Below are positions 17,138 through 26,274 of a stretch of 64,000 bases of DNA, in pieces (positions within the stretch are counted from its first letter, which is position 1; the number at the start of each line of letters is the position of its first letter). The notes under the pieces are model-generated. The model was not told the origin of the DNA, did no database searches, and was given only the letters and a program-made list of their open reading frames with translations. Location of the stretch: NCBI RefSeq assembly GCF_031454155.1, contig NZ_JAVDQG010000001.1:558001-622000 (forward strand), read 5' to 3'. Position numbers and translations under genes: made by a program. This DNA is from Desmospora profundinema. Lineage in GTDB: Bacteria; Bacillota; Bacilli; Thermoactinomycetales; DSM-45169.

Positions 17138-18322
17138 TTATTTAACCGTCAGCTCATCCAAAAAACTGTCCCCATGACGGGGAGAATCCAAGCCAAAGTT
17201 GGCGGCCACGGTGGCACCGACATCGGAAAACGTGCTCCGTACACCCAACGAGGCTCCCGGCTCTCTTAGGGATGGACTCCATACCAGCAGCGGCACATAC
17301 TCCCGGGTATGGTCCGTTCCCTTATAGGTCGGGTCGTTGCCGTGATCGGCCGTCATAATCAATAGATCGTTCGTTCCGATCGAATCCACAATTTCAGGAA
17401 GACGCTGATCGAACTCTTCCAGAGCACGGCCATATCCTTCCGGGTCGCGACGATGACCGAACTTGGAATCAAAATCCACCAGATTGACAAATGCAAGACC
17501 ATGGAAGTCCTCTTTCATCACGTCCACCAGTTTATCCACCCCGTCATGATTGTCCGTTGTTTTTATGGAATGCGTAATCCCTTCCCCATCATAAATATCC
17601 GAGATCTTGCCGATTGCGATGGAGTCCAGCCTCGCATCTTCCAGCTGATTCATCACGGTGGCATGAGGAGGTTTCACCGAGTAATCGCGCCGGTTGGCCG
17701 TTCGTTCAAAAGAGCCCGGCTTTCCGATGAAGGGACGGGCGATCACCCGCACCACGGCAAAACGGTCATCCAATGTCAGCTCCCGGGCGATTTCACAATA
17801 ACGATACAGCTCGTCCAGCGGAACCGTTTCCTCATGGGCTGCGATCTGAAACACACTGTCTGCCGATGTGTAAACAATCAAATCACCGGTGTTGAGATGC
17901 TTCTCCCCCAGCTCTTCAATGATAGCCGTACCGGAGGCTGGCTTGTTACCCAACACTTTTCGGCCTGTCCTTTCTTCAAAAGCCTGGATCAACTCGCGGG
18001 GAAAGCCATCGGGATAGGTTTGAAACGGCTTCGTTGTATGAACCCCCATCAGTTCCCAGTGTCCGGTGGTGGTATCCTTCCCGGCGGAAACCTCGGCCAT
18101 TTTTCCATAATGAGCACGGGGACGATCCACCGGACCGTTTCCCTTCACCGGTTCAATGTTGAACAAACCGAATGAGGCGAGATTCGGTAGTGCAAGCCCC
18201 CTTACTTTCGCGATATTGCCCAGGGTATGGACACCCACATCCCCAAACTTCTCCGCATCGGGCAACGCTCCGATGCCGACACTGTCCAATACGATACATG
18301 CGATCCGTCGATATGACTTCAC
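17138..18322 (-). CDS. deoB: Phosphopentomutase DeoB
   Basis: DeoB interconverts (deoxy)ribose-1-phosphate and (deoxy)ribose-5-phosphate. This alkaline-phosphatase superfamily metalloenzyme binds two Mn ions. [14 protein letters not shown] supplies metal ligands; the phosphorylated threonine lies in [15 protein letters not shown]. More ligands appear in [20 protein letters not shown] and [21 protein letters not shown] 18322 ([13 protein letters not shown]) is preferred because AGGGGG lies eight bases before it; GTG 18328 two codons earlier is also possible. It is the first gene of the nucleoside operon deoB-punA-PNP2-pdp. Confidence 0.95.
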   Translation of the reverse strand: MKSYRRIACIVLDSVGIGALPDAEKFGDVGVHTLGNIAKVRGLALPNLASFGLFNIEPVKGNGPVDRPRAHYGKMAEVSAGKDTTTGHWELMGVHTTKPFQTYPDGFPRELIQAFEERTGRKVLGNKPASGTAIIEELGEKHLNTGDLIVYTSADSVFQIAAHEETVPLDELYRYCEIARELTLDDRFAVVRVIARPFIGKPGSFERTANRRDYSVKPPHATVMNQLEDARLDSIAIGKISDIYDGEGITHSIKTTDNHDGVDKLVDVMKEDFHGLAFVNLVDFDSKFGHRRDPEGYGRALEEFDQRLPEIVDSIGTNDLLIMTADHGNDPTYKGTDHTREYVPLLVWSPSLREPGASLGVRSTFSDVGATVAANFGLDSPRHGDSFLDELTVK

Positions 18323-18348
18323 ACCCACTACCCCCTCATCAAATACAC

Positions 18349-18386
18349 AACAAAAAGGCCGCTTCAGGTCGTCCCCTCAGCGGTTT
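18349..18386 (-). terminator. Moderate terminator after DUF4227 gene
   Basis: Minus-strand hairpin ACCGCTGAGG / CCTGAAGCGG with one bulge and a TTTTT tract, placed between the DUF4227 stop and deoB. Confidence 0.5.
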
Positions 18387-18388
18387 CC

Positions 18389-18631
18389 TCACTCCCCGAT
18401 TCGATAAAACAACCGGAGCCGGTCCCCCAATTCCGCCCACAGCGTCACACCTTGCTCCTGTTCTGCGGAGGGAGCGAACACTTTGATCGCCCGTCCCTTG
18501 GGTTCCCCATAGCGATGGGTGGGCTCTAACCAGGAGGAGAGGAGAGCCACCACATGATACAGGATTAACGTCCAAATGACAAATAGGGTCAACCATTGGA
18601 CCCAGCCTGCCAGCCGTTTCAAGGAGATCAT
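18389..18631 (-). CDS. DUF4227 (YqzK-like) single-pass membrane protein
   Basis: This small protein (about 80 residues from ATG 18631) has one transmembrane helix near the N-terminus (WVQWLTLFVIWTLILYHVVA) and a hydrophilic tail with HRYGEPKGRAIKVF. The pattern and the position beside fur and deoB match the DUF4227 family (YqzK in B. subtilis); its function is unknown. AAAGGA lies eight bases before ATG 18631, so this start is chosen over the open frame from 18664. In B. subtilis a xerD gene normally lies between yqzK and the phosphopentomutase gene; it is absent here. Confidence 0.7.
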   Translation of the reverse strand: MISLKRLAGWVQWLTLFVIWTLILYHVVALLSSWLEPTHRYGEPKGRAIKVFAPSAEQEQGVTLWAELGDRLRLFYRIGE

Positions 18632-18692
18632 GGAGGTCGTCCTTTCCCGTTTCGTTACCCCCATTGTATGGACACACCAGAGCCGATATGCT

Positions 18693-19825
18693 TCAGCCTA
18701 AAATCGTTTCTCCCATCAAGTCGTCCAGCGACCGGTAGGGCAGGTTGAGGTCTTCCGCCACCGCCTCATAAGTGATATATCCGCCGAACACATTGAGTCC
18801 CCGCGCCAGCGGCCGACTCTCTCTAAGAGCCCGCTCTACCCCTTTGTTGGCAATCTGTACGGCATAAGGAATGGTTACATTGGTCAAGGCGTAGGTGGAC
18901 GTGCGAGCCACCGCTCCCGGGATGTTGGCCACCGCATAGTGAACCACACCATGTTTTTCATAAGTGGGCCTGCTGTGGGTAGTTACCCTGTCGATCGTCT
19001 CGATGGACCCCCCCTGGTCGATCGCCACATCGACGATGACAGAACCGGGAGACATCGTTTTCACCATCTCTTCCGTTACCAGACGCGGTGCCCGGTGGCC
19101 GGGGATGAGAACCGCCCCAATCAAAAGATCTGCTTTTTGTACGGCTTGTCCGATATTGTAAGAATTGGACATAAGCGTACGTACTTGACCAAGGAATAGA
19201 TCATCCAATTGCCGCAGCCGATCCGGGTTCAAATCCAGCATGGTTACATTGGCTCCCAGACCCAAAGCCATCTTGGCCGCATTGGTACCGACGATTCCCC
19301 CACGATAATAACCACTTCTCCCGGCAGAACGCCGGGGACTCCTCCTAGTAGGACCCCTTTGCCCCCTTTTGGTTTCTCCAAAAACTGCGCTCCGATCTGA
19401 ACCGACATCCGTCCTGCCACTTCCGACATCGGCGTTAACAAAGGCAAGGAGCCATTGTCCAGCTGGATGGTCTCGTAAGCGACCGCTGTCACTCTTTTTT
19501 CCATTAGGGCGCGGGTCAGTTCCGGTTCTGGCGCCAGATGCAAATAAGTAAAAAGATTAAGCCCGTCCCGGAAATAATCATACTCTGAAGGTTGCGGCTC
19601 CTTCACCTTCAAAATCAGATCGGCGCCTCCCCAGACATCTGCCGCATTTTTCCGGATTTTAGCGCCATATTGGGTAAACGCTTCATCGGGAAAGCCGCTC
19701 CCTTCCCCTGCCCCTTGTTCGATCCAAACCTCGTGACCCGCTCCCACCAGGGCGTCCACTCCAGCAGGAGTGATCGCTACGCGGTTTTCATTATCTTTGA
19801 TTTCTCTGGGAACACCGACAATCAT
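18693..19825 (-). pseudogene. ald: Alanine dehydrogenase with a frameshift in the NAD-binding loop
   Basis: Ald converts L-alanine to pyruvate and ammonia with NAD and supports spore development in Bacillus. The N-terminal frame (19825 down to 19244) reads [20 protein letters not shown] and runs normally through [14 protein letters not shown]. It then leaves the family sequence at a run of five Gs on the coding strand (19297-19301). The second frame (from about 19300 to 18693) continues with [20 protein letters not shown] and ends normally in [14 protein letters not shown]. One missing base in GGT-GGG-GGA of the Rossmann glycine loop explains it. Everything else is intact, so this is a very recent mutation or a homopolymer error in the assembly. 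Confidence 0.9.
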
Positions 19826-19883
19826 CTAACACTCCCCCCTTTTCAACTACTATCATACCACCGGCTTCCATCGGTTCATACAT

Positions 19884-19913
19884 TAAAAAACGCGAGATCC
19901 GAGAGGATCTCAC
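19884..19913 (-). terminator. Terminator overlapping the fur stop codon
   Basis: Minus-strand hairpin GTGAGATCC / GGATCTCGC followed by six Ts. Its first arm overlaps the end of the fur gene. Confidence 0.8.
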
Positions 19914-20395
19914 GTCACTTTGGAACCCACCAATTTTTTGGGATCTTTGACTTGATCTTTACACCGGTGACAGATCCCGTGAAACGTCAACCGGTGGTCA
20001 ATAATTTGAAAGTCGAATTCTTTTTCCACCCGCTGTTCGATCGGTCCAAGCCAATCATCTGTGATTTCATCCACGGTTCCACAGTGGAGACAGAACAGGT
20101 GGTGATGATGGTGCTCTGCATCCTCCGCCCGAAATTCATATCGGGTAACACCATCCCCAAAGTTCAGCTTATGGATGATCTGCAGATCACTTAGAAGCTC
20201 CAATGTCCGGTACACCGTGGCCAAACCGATCTCAGGGGCTTTTTCCTTAACCAACAGGTAGACATCTTCCGCGCTGAGATGATCCTGTTCGTTTTCCAGC
20301 AATACGCGGACCGTCGCTTCCCGTTGGGGGGTTAATTTATAGTTGTGCGCGGACAACTGTTGCTTAATTTGCTTCACTCTTTCTTCCATTTCCAT
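19910..20395 (-). CDS. fur: Ferric uptake regulator Fur
   Basis: Fur is a dimeric metal-dependent repressor that controls iron uptake genes. From ATG 20395 it has 161 residues: the winged helix with YKLTPQREATVRVLLENEQ and GLATVYRTLELLSDLQIIHK, and a dimerisation domain with the histidine cluster EHHHHHLFCLHCG. The second CxxC of the structural zinc site is GICHRC. The sequence is closer to B. subtilis Fur than to PerR or Zur by recall. The frame stays open to 20509, but that part is AT-rich and contains a palindrome, so it is leader. GGAGCGTAGGGGGG before ATG 20395 supports this start. Confidence 0.94.
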   Translation of the reverse strand: MEMEERVKQIKQQLSAHNYKLTPQREATVRVLLENEQDHLSAEDVYLLVKEKAPEIGLATVYRTLELLSDLQIIHKLNFGDGVTRYEFRAEDAEHHHHHLFCLHCGTVDEITDDWLGPIEQRVEKEFDFQIIDHRLTFHGICHRCKDQVKDPKKLVGSKVT

Positions 20396-20452
20396 CCCCC
20401 CTACGCTCCTGACATTATTATAGGGGAGACGAGAATGGAAAGTCAAATACAT

Positions 20453-20468
20453 TATAATATATATTATA
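20453..20468. promoter_or_regulatory. AT-rich perfect palindrome upstream of fur
   Basis: A 16-base perfect palindrome TATAATATATATTATA lies about 58 bases upstream of the fur start, in a very AT-rich stretch between fur and spoIIM. It resembles Fur/PerR-type operators (TTATAATNATTATAA for PerR) and would fit feedback control of fur. It may also contain a -10 element. Confidence 0.45.
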
Positions 20469-20487
20469 TTAAAGTAATTATAATCTG

Positions 20488-21138
20488 CTAGATAGTGGGA
20501 ATCACCCATCGCATCAGGGTCGGCGAGACATAGGCTTCAAAAAAGGATGCCACCATCAACACCCCTACCATCACCGTCACTAAAATCGAATACGACAAAA
20601 ACTGGGGATAAATCATGCCGCGCCGCTGAATCAACCGGTTCCTGGCCAACAACAGGGAAAAGGATGTTCCGCTGACCGCCACGATCATCAATGCCGGAAC
20701 CACCAACAAATTGTGTGGAACCACCGCGAGAAAAGCAAACCACACCCCTTGCCAAGACAACTGGTTGACCAGGAACCCCACGGTAAAGCCGATCACCAGT
20801 CCCTTGAGAAAAATGAGGACAAAGATAAACGGCACCCCGATCACCGACACACCCAGGATCCACATTAATCCTAACGTTTTCAGATGACTCCCCAGTGTGT
20901 GTTGAAAGGCGATACGGGGTTCAGCGATCGTCTGCTGTTCCATCCCCCGAAAAAAATGGCCCAAATAGGTAAGAAGGTTCTCCTTTTGAACAGGGGAAAG
21001 GGTGTTGACGATGACCGCCCCAAAGATCACTCCCATCATAAACAAGACGACCACAAACAGGTACAATGACATCTGGTTTTGTACATGGGACTGTAACGCT
21101 TGTCCCGCACGGTTCATGCGGCTCTTGTTTCGTTTCAC
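20488..21138 (-). CDS. spoIIM: Stage II sporulation protein M
   Basis: SpoIIM is a polytopic membrane protein of the DMP complex (SpoIID, SpoIIM, SpoIIP) that drives peptidoglycan remodelling for engulfment in the mother cell. The 216-residue product has about five hydrophobic helices, a conserved segment with NTLSPVQKENLLTYL, and the glycine-rich FLKGLVIGFTVGFLVNQL and AVVPHNLLVVPALM motifs of the family. It begins with GTG 21138 after GGAGGGGAAACTG. Its place upstream of fur is as in B. subtilis. Confidence 0.93.
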   Translation of the reverse strand: MKRNKSRMNRAGQALQSHVQNQMSLYLFVVVLFMMGVIFGAVIVNTLSPVQKENLLTYLGHFFRGMEQQTIAEPRIAFQHTLGSHLKTLGLMWILGVSVIGVPFIFVLIFLKGLVIGFTVGFLVNQLSWQGVWFAFLAVVPHNLLVVPALMIVAVSGTSFSLLLARNRLIQRRGMIYPQFLSYSILVTVMVGVLMVASFFEAYVSPTLMRWVIPTI

Positions 21139-21221
21139 CAGTTTCCCCTCCTTTACGCTCTCACTCCCAATCTATGAAGGAAAAAAAAGAAATAGAATCG
21201 GGAAATGAGAGAAAGGAAAGA

Positions 21222-22226
21222 TTAACCGGTCAGTGCATACAATCCGATCCCGCCTGCGGCAAAGGCGGTTCCCACCAGCCAGAACACCGTCACCACCCGC
21301 CATTCCGACCAACCCAACAACTCAAAATGATGATGAAGGGGGCTCATGCGAAACACCCGCTTGCCGGTCAACCGGAAGGAGATCACCTGAATGATAACAG
21401 AGAGTGTTTCAATGACAAACACTCCGCCGATCACCACCAGCAGCAGCTCCGTCTTGGTGATGACCGCAAGTGCGGCCAACCCTCCGCCCAATGCAAGAGA
21501 ACCGGTGTCTCCCATAAACACCTTGGCCGGATTGGCGTTAAAAACGAGGAAGCCCAGCATCGTTCCGGCTACTGCAGTGGCGAAAATGACCACATGGGGG
21601 TTTCCCTGCATCAAACCGATGATGGCGTAGGCACCATAAGCAATCGCTGCCGTCCCGGCCACCAGGCCGTCCAGGCCGTCGGTAAGGTTGACGGCATTGG
21701 AAGTGGCTACCAACATCAACACCAGTAAGGGAAGGTACATCCAGTTGAGTTGCCACTCGATCTCAGTCCCTGGTATTTGCAGAACAGAAATCGATTCGTA
21801 CTCCCCCCGGTTGACCCGCACTTCCAACAGCACCCAGAACAAAACCAGCCCGATAAACAATTGACCCAGCAACTTTTGCCGGGAGGTTAATCCCAGGTTC
21901 CGCTTCATGACAACCTTGATATAGTCGTCCAGGAATCCTACGATCCCATAGCCCAAAATGGCAAACAACAGAAAAAAGATATCGGCAAACGAGTCGTCCA
22001 TGTGGAACCATTTCCCCACCGGGATCACAGTCAACACTAATGCGGTGAGAAAGATCACCCCTCCCATAGTCGGGGTTCCCGCTTTTGCCTGATGGGCCTG
22101 GGGCCCTTCTTGTCGGATCGCTTGGCCAAATTTCAGCCGTCTGAGCATCGGGATCACCAGCGGTCCAAATAACACAGTTAAGCCAAAAGCAACACCCATC
22201 GCAGTAAGAATCAAGGAAAATTCCAT
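21222..22226 (-). CDS. mraY: Phospho-N-acetylmuramoyl-pentapeptide transferase (MraY-type), outside any dcw cluster
   Basis: MraY transfers phospho-MurNAc-pentapeptide from UDP to undecaprenyl phosphate, giving lipid I. About ten transmembrane helices can be traced in 334 residues. Motifs include [10 protein letters not shown], the catalytic aspartates in [49 protein letters not shown] and the cytoplasmic [15 protein letters not shown] 22226 is chosen because AAAGGAGT stands seven bases before it; the frame extends eight codons further. It stands between sporulation and DNA-repair genes rather than among mur genes, so it is a relocated or second copy. Confidence 0.93.
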   Translation of the reverse strand: MEFSLILTAMGVAFGLTVLFGPLVIPMLRRLKFGQAIRQEGPQAHQAKAGTPTMGGVIFLTALVLTVIPVGKWFHMDDSFADIFFLLFAILGYGIVGFLDDYIKVVMKRNLGLTSRQKLLGQLFIGLVLFWVLLEVRVNRGEYESISVLQIPGTEIEWQLNWMYLPLLVLMLVATSNAVNLTDGLDGLVAGTAAIAYGAYAIIGLMQGNPHVVIFATAVAGTMLGFLVFNANPAKVFMGDTGSLALGGGLAALAVITKTELLLVVIGGVFVIETLSVIIQVISFRLTGKRVFRMSPLHHHFELLGWSEWRVVTVFWLVGTAFAAGGIGLYALTG

Positions 22227-22387
22227 CGTTTCGACTCCTTTTGCATCCAATATGGGCCACTCTTTCCGATCTTTTTGTTAAGAGGGCCACTAGCATTGGC
22301 GTCAACAAAACACCAACTTCTTACATCCCCAATCCACACGGTTGATTATACTCTAAACCCCCTGAGATTGCATTCAACCGCAAGCAT

Positions 22388-22418
22388 AAAAAACGCCCCA
22401 CCTCACAGTGGGGACTTT
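22388..22418 (-). terminator. Terminator between repeat copy B and mraY
   Basis: Minus-strand hairpin GTCCCCAC / GTGGGGCG followed by TTTTTT. Nothing else ends nearby on this strand, so it probably served the endonuclease Q-like gene, whose stop is now 340 bases away across repeat copy B. Confidence 0.75.
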
Positions 22419-22453
22419 ATCCGACCTTCAACCGAAGTCATTGGCCAACCGTC

Positions 22454-22634
22454 CTAGGGCGTGTCTGATCAATCCGTGGCGGGATCCCGGGTCGGTGTGG
22501 CTGGCGGAGAGCCTTTGCACTCACAGAGCACAAGTCTCGCCTGGGTCACCCCGATCTTACTATGCGTTTTTTGCAAACGAAATGAGCCATAACCCTGGGA
22601 TTTCGCCCTTACGGATTATTTAGAGGCGCCCTAG
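22454..22634. repeat. Dispersed TIR element, copy B (about 181 bp, divergent interior)
   Basis: The ends CTAGGGCGTGTCTGATCAATCCGT and ACGGATTATTTAGAGGCGCCCTAG are related inverted repeats. The similarity continues inward: GGGATCCCGGGT on the left and the complement of ACCCTGGGATTTCGCCC on the right. The interior differs from copies A, C and D but keeps a TTTGCAAACGAAATGAGCC block related to the common TTTCGTTGCAAAA segment in opposite orientation. It carries no ORF of interest. The 126 bases between it and the stop at 22761 hold no recognised feature. Confidence 0.75.
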
Positions 22635-22760
22635 TAACCAATCATGCAACAGGAGGGCGCCGCCAGCAGTGTGGCAGCTTCCAACTTTTCGAGGATGGAG
22701 GCGAAGAGAGCGCCATACCCCATCACCGGCTGCTCTGTGGGTGAATCATTTAGCTATCCG

Positions 22761-23930
22761 CTACTGGCGGGATGTACGCACCCGTCCATACACGCCTCCG
22801 CCTCCCGCTTCCATTGAAAGCTGTCCGGTTCGTGCCAGCCCGATATGATGGGCAATCCTCTCATGAGTCACCGCCGCAATCTCCTCCAGGGAAACACGGT
22901 GAAGAATATTCATCTCCGAACCGAATCGTTCCACCAATCGATCCAATGTTTTGGGACCCAGTTTCGGGATAAACTCCAGCGGCACTTGGTGAATATAAGG
23001 CGGCCGGTGAGTGGGTGAGCCGACACTGGAGTCGCTGATTTCCTCGATCCGGTCCATCACCCCTTTCACCACATGGCCACCGCAGTGAGGACACCGTTTT
23101 CCCGCCGGTTGCTGCAAGCCTTTGTTACAATCGGCGCAACGGCTTCGGTGGTATTTGCCCAATTTGGGATCCAAGCCGTAATTGGCCTTCACCCGCCGTC
23201 CTTCTTGACGCAAGAGCGCTTTTTTCCACTCATCGAAACTGGCCTCCATCACTGTTAGGGCGTGATACTCCCGTCCAATTTTGGGCAGTGAATGGGCATC
23301 CGAATTGGTGACAAATGTAAACGGGTGCAACTCTCCGATGCGATCCGCCATCGTTGTGTCCGCACTAAGACCCAGCTCCACCGCTGCCAGCTTGTCCGGT
23401 CGGAACACCTGGGATAACCGGTCCGCGGCACTTCCGTACACGCTCTTAAAGGGTGTAAATACATGGGCGGGAACAAGGAGCCCCCCCAATGCCGTTACCT
23501 GGTCTTCCAGCGCCTCCACCGGACCGTGAAAGCGTTGGGTGCTCAGCTGCGGATTGCGTACATACCGCGACAAAAAAAGAGTAAACTGACGGATCGCCTC
23601 CAAGTGAGGAAAATAAGCCAACAGATGAGCGGCACCCTGCCCCTCCCGTTTCACCTCGATTTCCGCTCCGGGAATCACGGTCGTCGATTCAAAACGAATC
23701 CCGCCGCCGGCGCATTCCTGGTACCGCCCTTCCGCGAGACCCCTTGCCATCTCCTCCTGTACCGGAGGGGAATGGGCGTCGATGATCCCGATCAGATCGA
23801 TTCCCTTGCGCTGTGCCGCTTCCCGCAAGATGTTATCGAAGGTGAGGGAGCGGGAAGCCGTAATCTTGACCGGCAACCCACTCTCGGTACGCCCGACGTG
23901 GATGTGCATATCGGCAAAAACGGTTTTCAT
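22761..23930 (-). CDS. Endonuclease Q-like PHP domain protein
   Basis: This 389-residue protein matches the TIGR00375/EndoQ type known from Thermococcales and some Bacilli, which nicks DNA 5' of deaminated bases such as uracil and hypoxanthine. The N-terminal PHP metal-binding domain starts FADMHIHVGRTESG and continues with IDAHSPPVQEE, IPGAEIEVK and TNSDAHSLPKIG. A zinc-binding insert CADCNKG...CPHCGG lies near residues 265-285. A helix-hairpin-helix-like tail FIPKLGPKTLDRLVERFG follows. ATG 23930 overlaps the TGA of the NUDIX gene (ATGA), so the two are co-translated. The assignment is by motif recall; activity is inferred. Confidence 0.83.
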   Translation of the reverse strand: MKTVFADMHIHVGRTESGLPVKITASRSLTFDNILREAAQRKGIDLIGIIDAHSPPVQEEMARGLAEGRYQECAGGGIRFESTTVIPGAEIEVKREGQGAAHLLAYFPHLEAIRQFTLFLSRYVRNPQLSTQRFHGPVEALEDQVTALGGLLVPAHVFTPFKSVYGSAADRLSQVFRPDKLAAVELGLSADTTMADRIGELHPFTFVTNSDAHSLPKIGREYHALTVMEASFDEWKKALLRQEGRRVKANYGLDPKLGKYHRSRCADCNKGLQQPAGKRCPHCGGHVVKGVMDRIEEISDSSVGSPTHRPPYIHQVPLEFIPKLGPKTLDRLVERFGSEMNILHRVSLEEIAAVTHERIAHHIGLARTGQLSMEAGGGGVYGRVRTSRQ

Positions 23931-24472
23931 CCGCCTCTCAGCACCCGATTTTGCCACAGATACAAGGCAACCACCGTTTTGGCATCATCAATTTCACCTC
24001 TTGCCATCCGCTCAAAAGCCTCATTCAAAGTACATTCCACCGTTTCGACAAATTCGTCTGTATCCGGAGTCGCTTCCCCCTGTTTTAATCCACGGGCCTC
24101 AAAGATATGGAGATATTCATCGGCAAAACCGGGAGACGTATAAAATCCGGCCACCTTCTCCAGACGATCAGCGGTATAGCCGGTCTCCTCCTTTAACTCC
24201 CTCGCCGCACAATGAGCGGGATCTTCCCCCGGCTCCAGCTTTCCGGCCGGGATTTCCAGGATTGTTTTCTCCAAGGGTTTGCGAAATTGACGGACCAGGA
24301 CGATCTTTCCCGCTTCCGTCACCGCCAGGATCGAGACGGCTCCCGTATGTTTCACCAACTCGCGGGTAGCGCGTTTGCCATTCGGTAACTCCACTTCATC
24401 CACTTGCACCTGGATGATATCCCCATCAAAAATCGGTGTGCTTCGAATCGTCTTCTCTTCCAGTCGGCTCAT
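23927..24472 (-). CDS. nudF: ADP-ribose pyrophosphatase, NUDIX family (NudF)
   Basis: NudF hydrolyses ADP-ribose to AMP and ribose-5-phosphate. The 181-residue protein opens MSRLEEKTIRSTPIFDGDII and has the complete Nudix box GKLEPGEDPAHCAARELKEE plus TGY, with the pyrophosphatase-type downstream segment YTSPGFADEYLHIFEA. Start ATG 24472 follows GGAGGGAAAGAGCC. A TATAAT-like -10 lies at 24499-24504. The ATGA overlap with the endonuclease Q-like gene suggests a shared housekeeping or sanitising operon, as in B. subtilis. Confidence 0.93.
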   Translation of the reverse strand: MSRLEEKTIRSTPIFDGDIIQVQVDEVELPNGKRATRELVKHTGAVSILAVTEAGKIVLVRQFRKPLEKTILEIPAGKLEPGEDPAHCAARELKEETGYTADRLEKVAGFYTSPGFADEYLHIFEARGLKQGEATPDTDEFVETVECTLNEAFERMARGEIDDAKTVVALYLWQNRVLRGG

Positions 24473-24581
24473 GGCTCTTTCCCTCCATTTCGCCCCCCAT
24501 TATACACCAGCGGTGATCCCTATCGTAAAGCTGTCGTGGTCCGTCTTCTTGTTTCACATGTGTAAAATTATTTTCGCCACG

Positions 24582-24611
24582 AAAAAAAGGGACGTCCGTC
24601 GTCCCGTTTTT
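24582..24611. terminator. Terminator after DUF3866 gene
   Basis: Hairpin GGGACG / CGTCCC flanked by AAAAAAA on one side and TTTTT on the other. Placed 10 bases after the DUF3866 stop and reading into a T-run on the minus strand. Confidence 0.75.
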
Positions 24612-24620
24612 CATGGAGTG

Positions 24621-25757
24621 TCACGGTTTATGCCCATACTCCCGATGAATCGACAAGCTCGACCGCCCCTCCACGATTTGAGTCCACCGCTTCCAGGTAT
24701 GAAGAGCACCAGCACATACCGTTCGAAAGAAGAGGGGATCCTCCGACACCCCCCTGCCCATACTGCGTAAAGGAAAAGGGTAGGTGCGAAGGATCACTTC
24801 GGCTTCCACTTCCGTGACGGCAATGGAGAAGGTGCGGTGACGTCGGGGGATGGTCTCCACCTGCAACGACAGCTCCGGTTCGAGGGGATCCGGCAGCGGC
24901 ACCTCAGCCGGTGCCAACGCCACTCTCTCTAAATTGGTCAACGTATGATGACTGACACCCCGATGACGCTCCCGGCCGTCCACCCCCTGGATGCGCGGAA
25001 TAAACACCGGCACTCCCTTTAAAGCCGCCACCGTGTTAACTGCCTCCCCCTGCTCCACCCCGCTGAAGCCGAAGGGTGTACCTGTCCCCACAATTCCCGG
25101 TCCCATCGAGACAAATACCAGGTCGCCTTTCAGCGCATGGCGGGCCAACAGCAGCGCCGAATGCAGATTAACCGCCTCTACCTCCCCACCGAATGCGTGT
25201 CCCGCAGTCACGGTGGCATCCAACCAACCCAGCTCTTGCAAGTGTTTCCCATGTTGGCTGAGGGCGAAGGGGAGCGCACCGCCATCGGTCATTACATACA
25301 CCACACGAGGACGTTTGCGGTGGATGAGCCCTTGGTGCCGCCAAACCGCCGCCACAATCGGAAGCATGCTGTGCAACTCGCCCAGCAGGATGGGCCAGCC
25401 ACCCAAGGTATCCCGGTCTGCGACCGCCTCCCGATGAGGGTTTCCCTCTTCTTCTCCTGTGGACACAGCGATCTGCCAGGGCGTGTAACGCATTTTCATA
25501 ATGTGGCCGACAGGTGCGAACGATTGTGGCCGTTTGGAAATCCATCCCGCCACAAAATGCTCCCCTCCCGTACCCAATCCCATTTCCACCGCCGTCGTAT
25601 TGAGCCACACCCCGTCCCCCGGCTCCGCTCGCCCCAGCAGGAGCGGATAGTGAACCGCGAACGCTTCTTCTCCCGCTTCCGTCCGCACTACCATCCGCTG
25701 GACTGCCTCTGTCTCCTCCCGGATCCGGAGTACCTCCCCCTTTTCCCAGACAATCAT
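24621..25757 (-). CDS. DUF3866 family protein
   Basis: This 378-residue soluble protein of unknown function begins MIVWEKGEVLRI. Recognisable conserved parts are AVHYPLLLGRAEPGDGVWLNTTAVE, VVYVMTDGGALPFALSQ, TAGHAFGGEVEAVNLHSAL and SMGPGIVGTGTPFGFSG, which I recall from DUF3866 proteins of Bacillales and Actinobacteria. No catalytic site can be named. The glycine-rich GTGTPFGFSG and the MTDGGA segment suggest a nucleotide- or phosphate-binding fold, but this is speculation. It is transcribed alone. Confidence 0.8.
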   Translation of the reverse strand: MIVWEKGEVLRIREETEAVQRMVVRTEAGEEAFAVHYPLLLGRAEPGDGVWLNTTAVEMGLGTGGEHFVAGWISKRPQSFAPVGHIMKMRYTPWQIAVSTGEEEGNPHREAVADRDTLGGWPILLGELHSMLPIVAAVWRHQGLIHRKRPRVVYVMTDGGALPFALSQHGKHLQELGWLDATVTAGHAFGGEVEAVNLHSALLLARHALKGDLVFVSMGPGIVGTGTPFGFSGVEQGEAVNTVAALKGVPVFIPRIQGVDGRERHRGVSHHTLTNLERVALAPAEVPLPDPLEPELSLQVETIPRRHRTFSIAVTEVEAEVILRTYPFPLRSMGRGVSEDPLFFRTVCAGALHTWKRWTQIVEGRSSLSIHREYGHKP

Positions 25758-25900
25758 GGATTTCCCCCCTCCCGACCACGCGTCAGTCTCTACCTAAACG
25801 CTTATTCGGGAATTCCTCATGACATGCGGGTTGGTCCCGCTCAGGATCTGTAACCACAAACCTTCCGAATCATTCCTGATCCAACATTGGGGAGTAAAGG

Positions 25901-26212
25901 TCATCCCCATGATCCTATCCGGTGTAATCCCGCGGTGCACCCATCTTTCTGTACAAGGAGGCCCTTCACCACTTGCTGCAGGACCTGGGAGTAAATCTGT
26001 TTAAATGCGGGAAGTTCCTTTTTCAATGAAGGAAGTTCCGTCGCTTGCTGATGATAGCTCAAGGAAAGACCTCGTCTCTTGTAGGCAAAACGACGTTGTT
26101 CCAGCATGCTGTTGTACAGCCATCGGCACATGTCCAGGCTCCACTCGATCGTTTGTATTTGCTCGATGGTCGGGACTAACTTGAATTTGTAAGTTCGGAT
26201 CACTGGATTCAC
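25901..26212 (-). pseudogene. N-terminal fragment of an IS200/IS605-type TnpB
   Basis: The 103-residue frame begins MNPVIRTYKFKLVPTIEQIQ, then CRWLYNSMLEQRR and LPSLKKELPAFKQIYSQVLQQV. These are the opening motifs of TnpB/OrfB proteins, the RNA-guided nucleases of IS200/IS605 transposons. After about residue 85 the sequence leaves the family and soon stops, so more than three quarters of the protein, including the RuvC domain and zinc finger, is missing. No TnpA is found. The fragment is a remnant of an old insertion. Confidence 0.8.
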
Positions 26213-26274
26213 CCCCTCTTATGAATATTTCACCATAGGAAAGGGATCATGCGTTTGGATTCAGGACAAAAACT

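Noticed and set aside
22635-22760. A minus-strand frame encoding MGYGALFASILEKLEAATLL and ending in CCMIGY
   Set aside because: Only about 30 codons, no ribosome binding site, and no known pattern; an open frame of this length is expected by chance.
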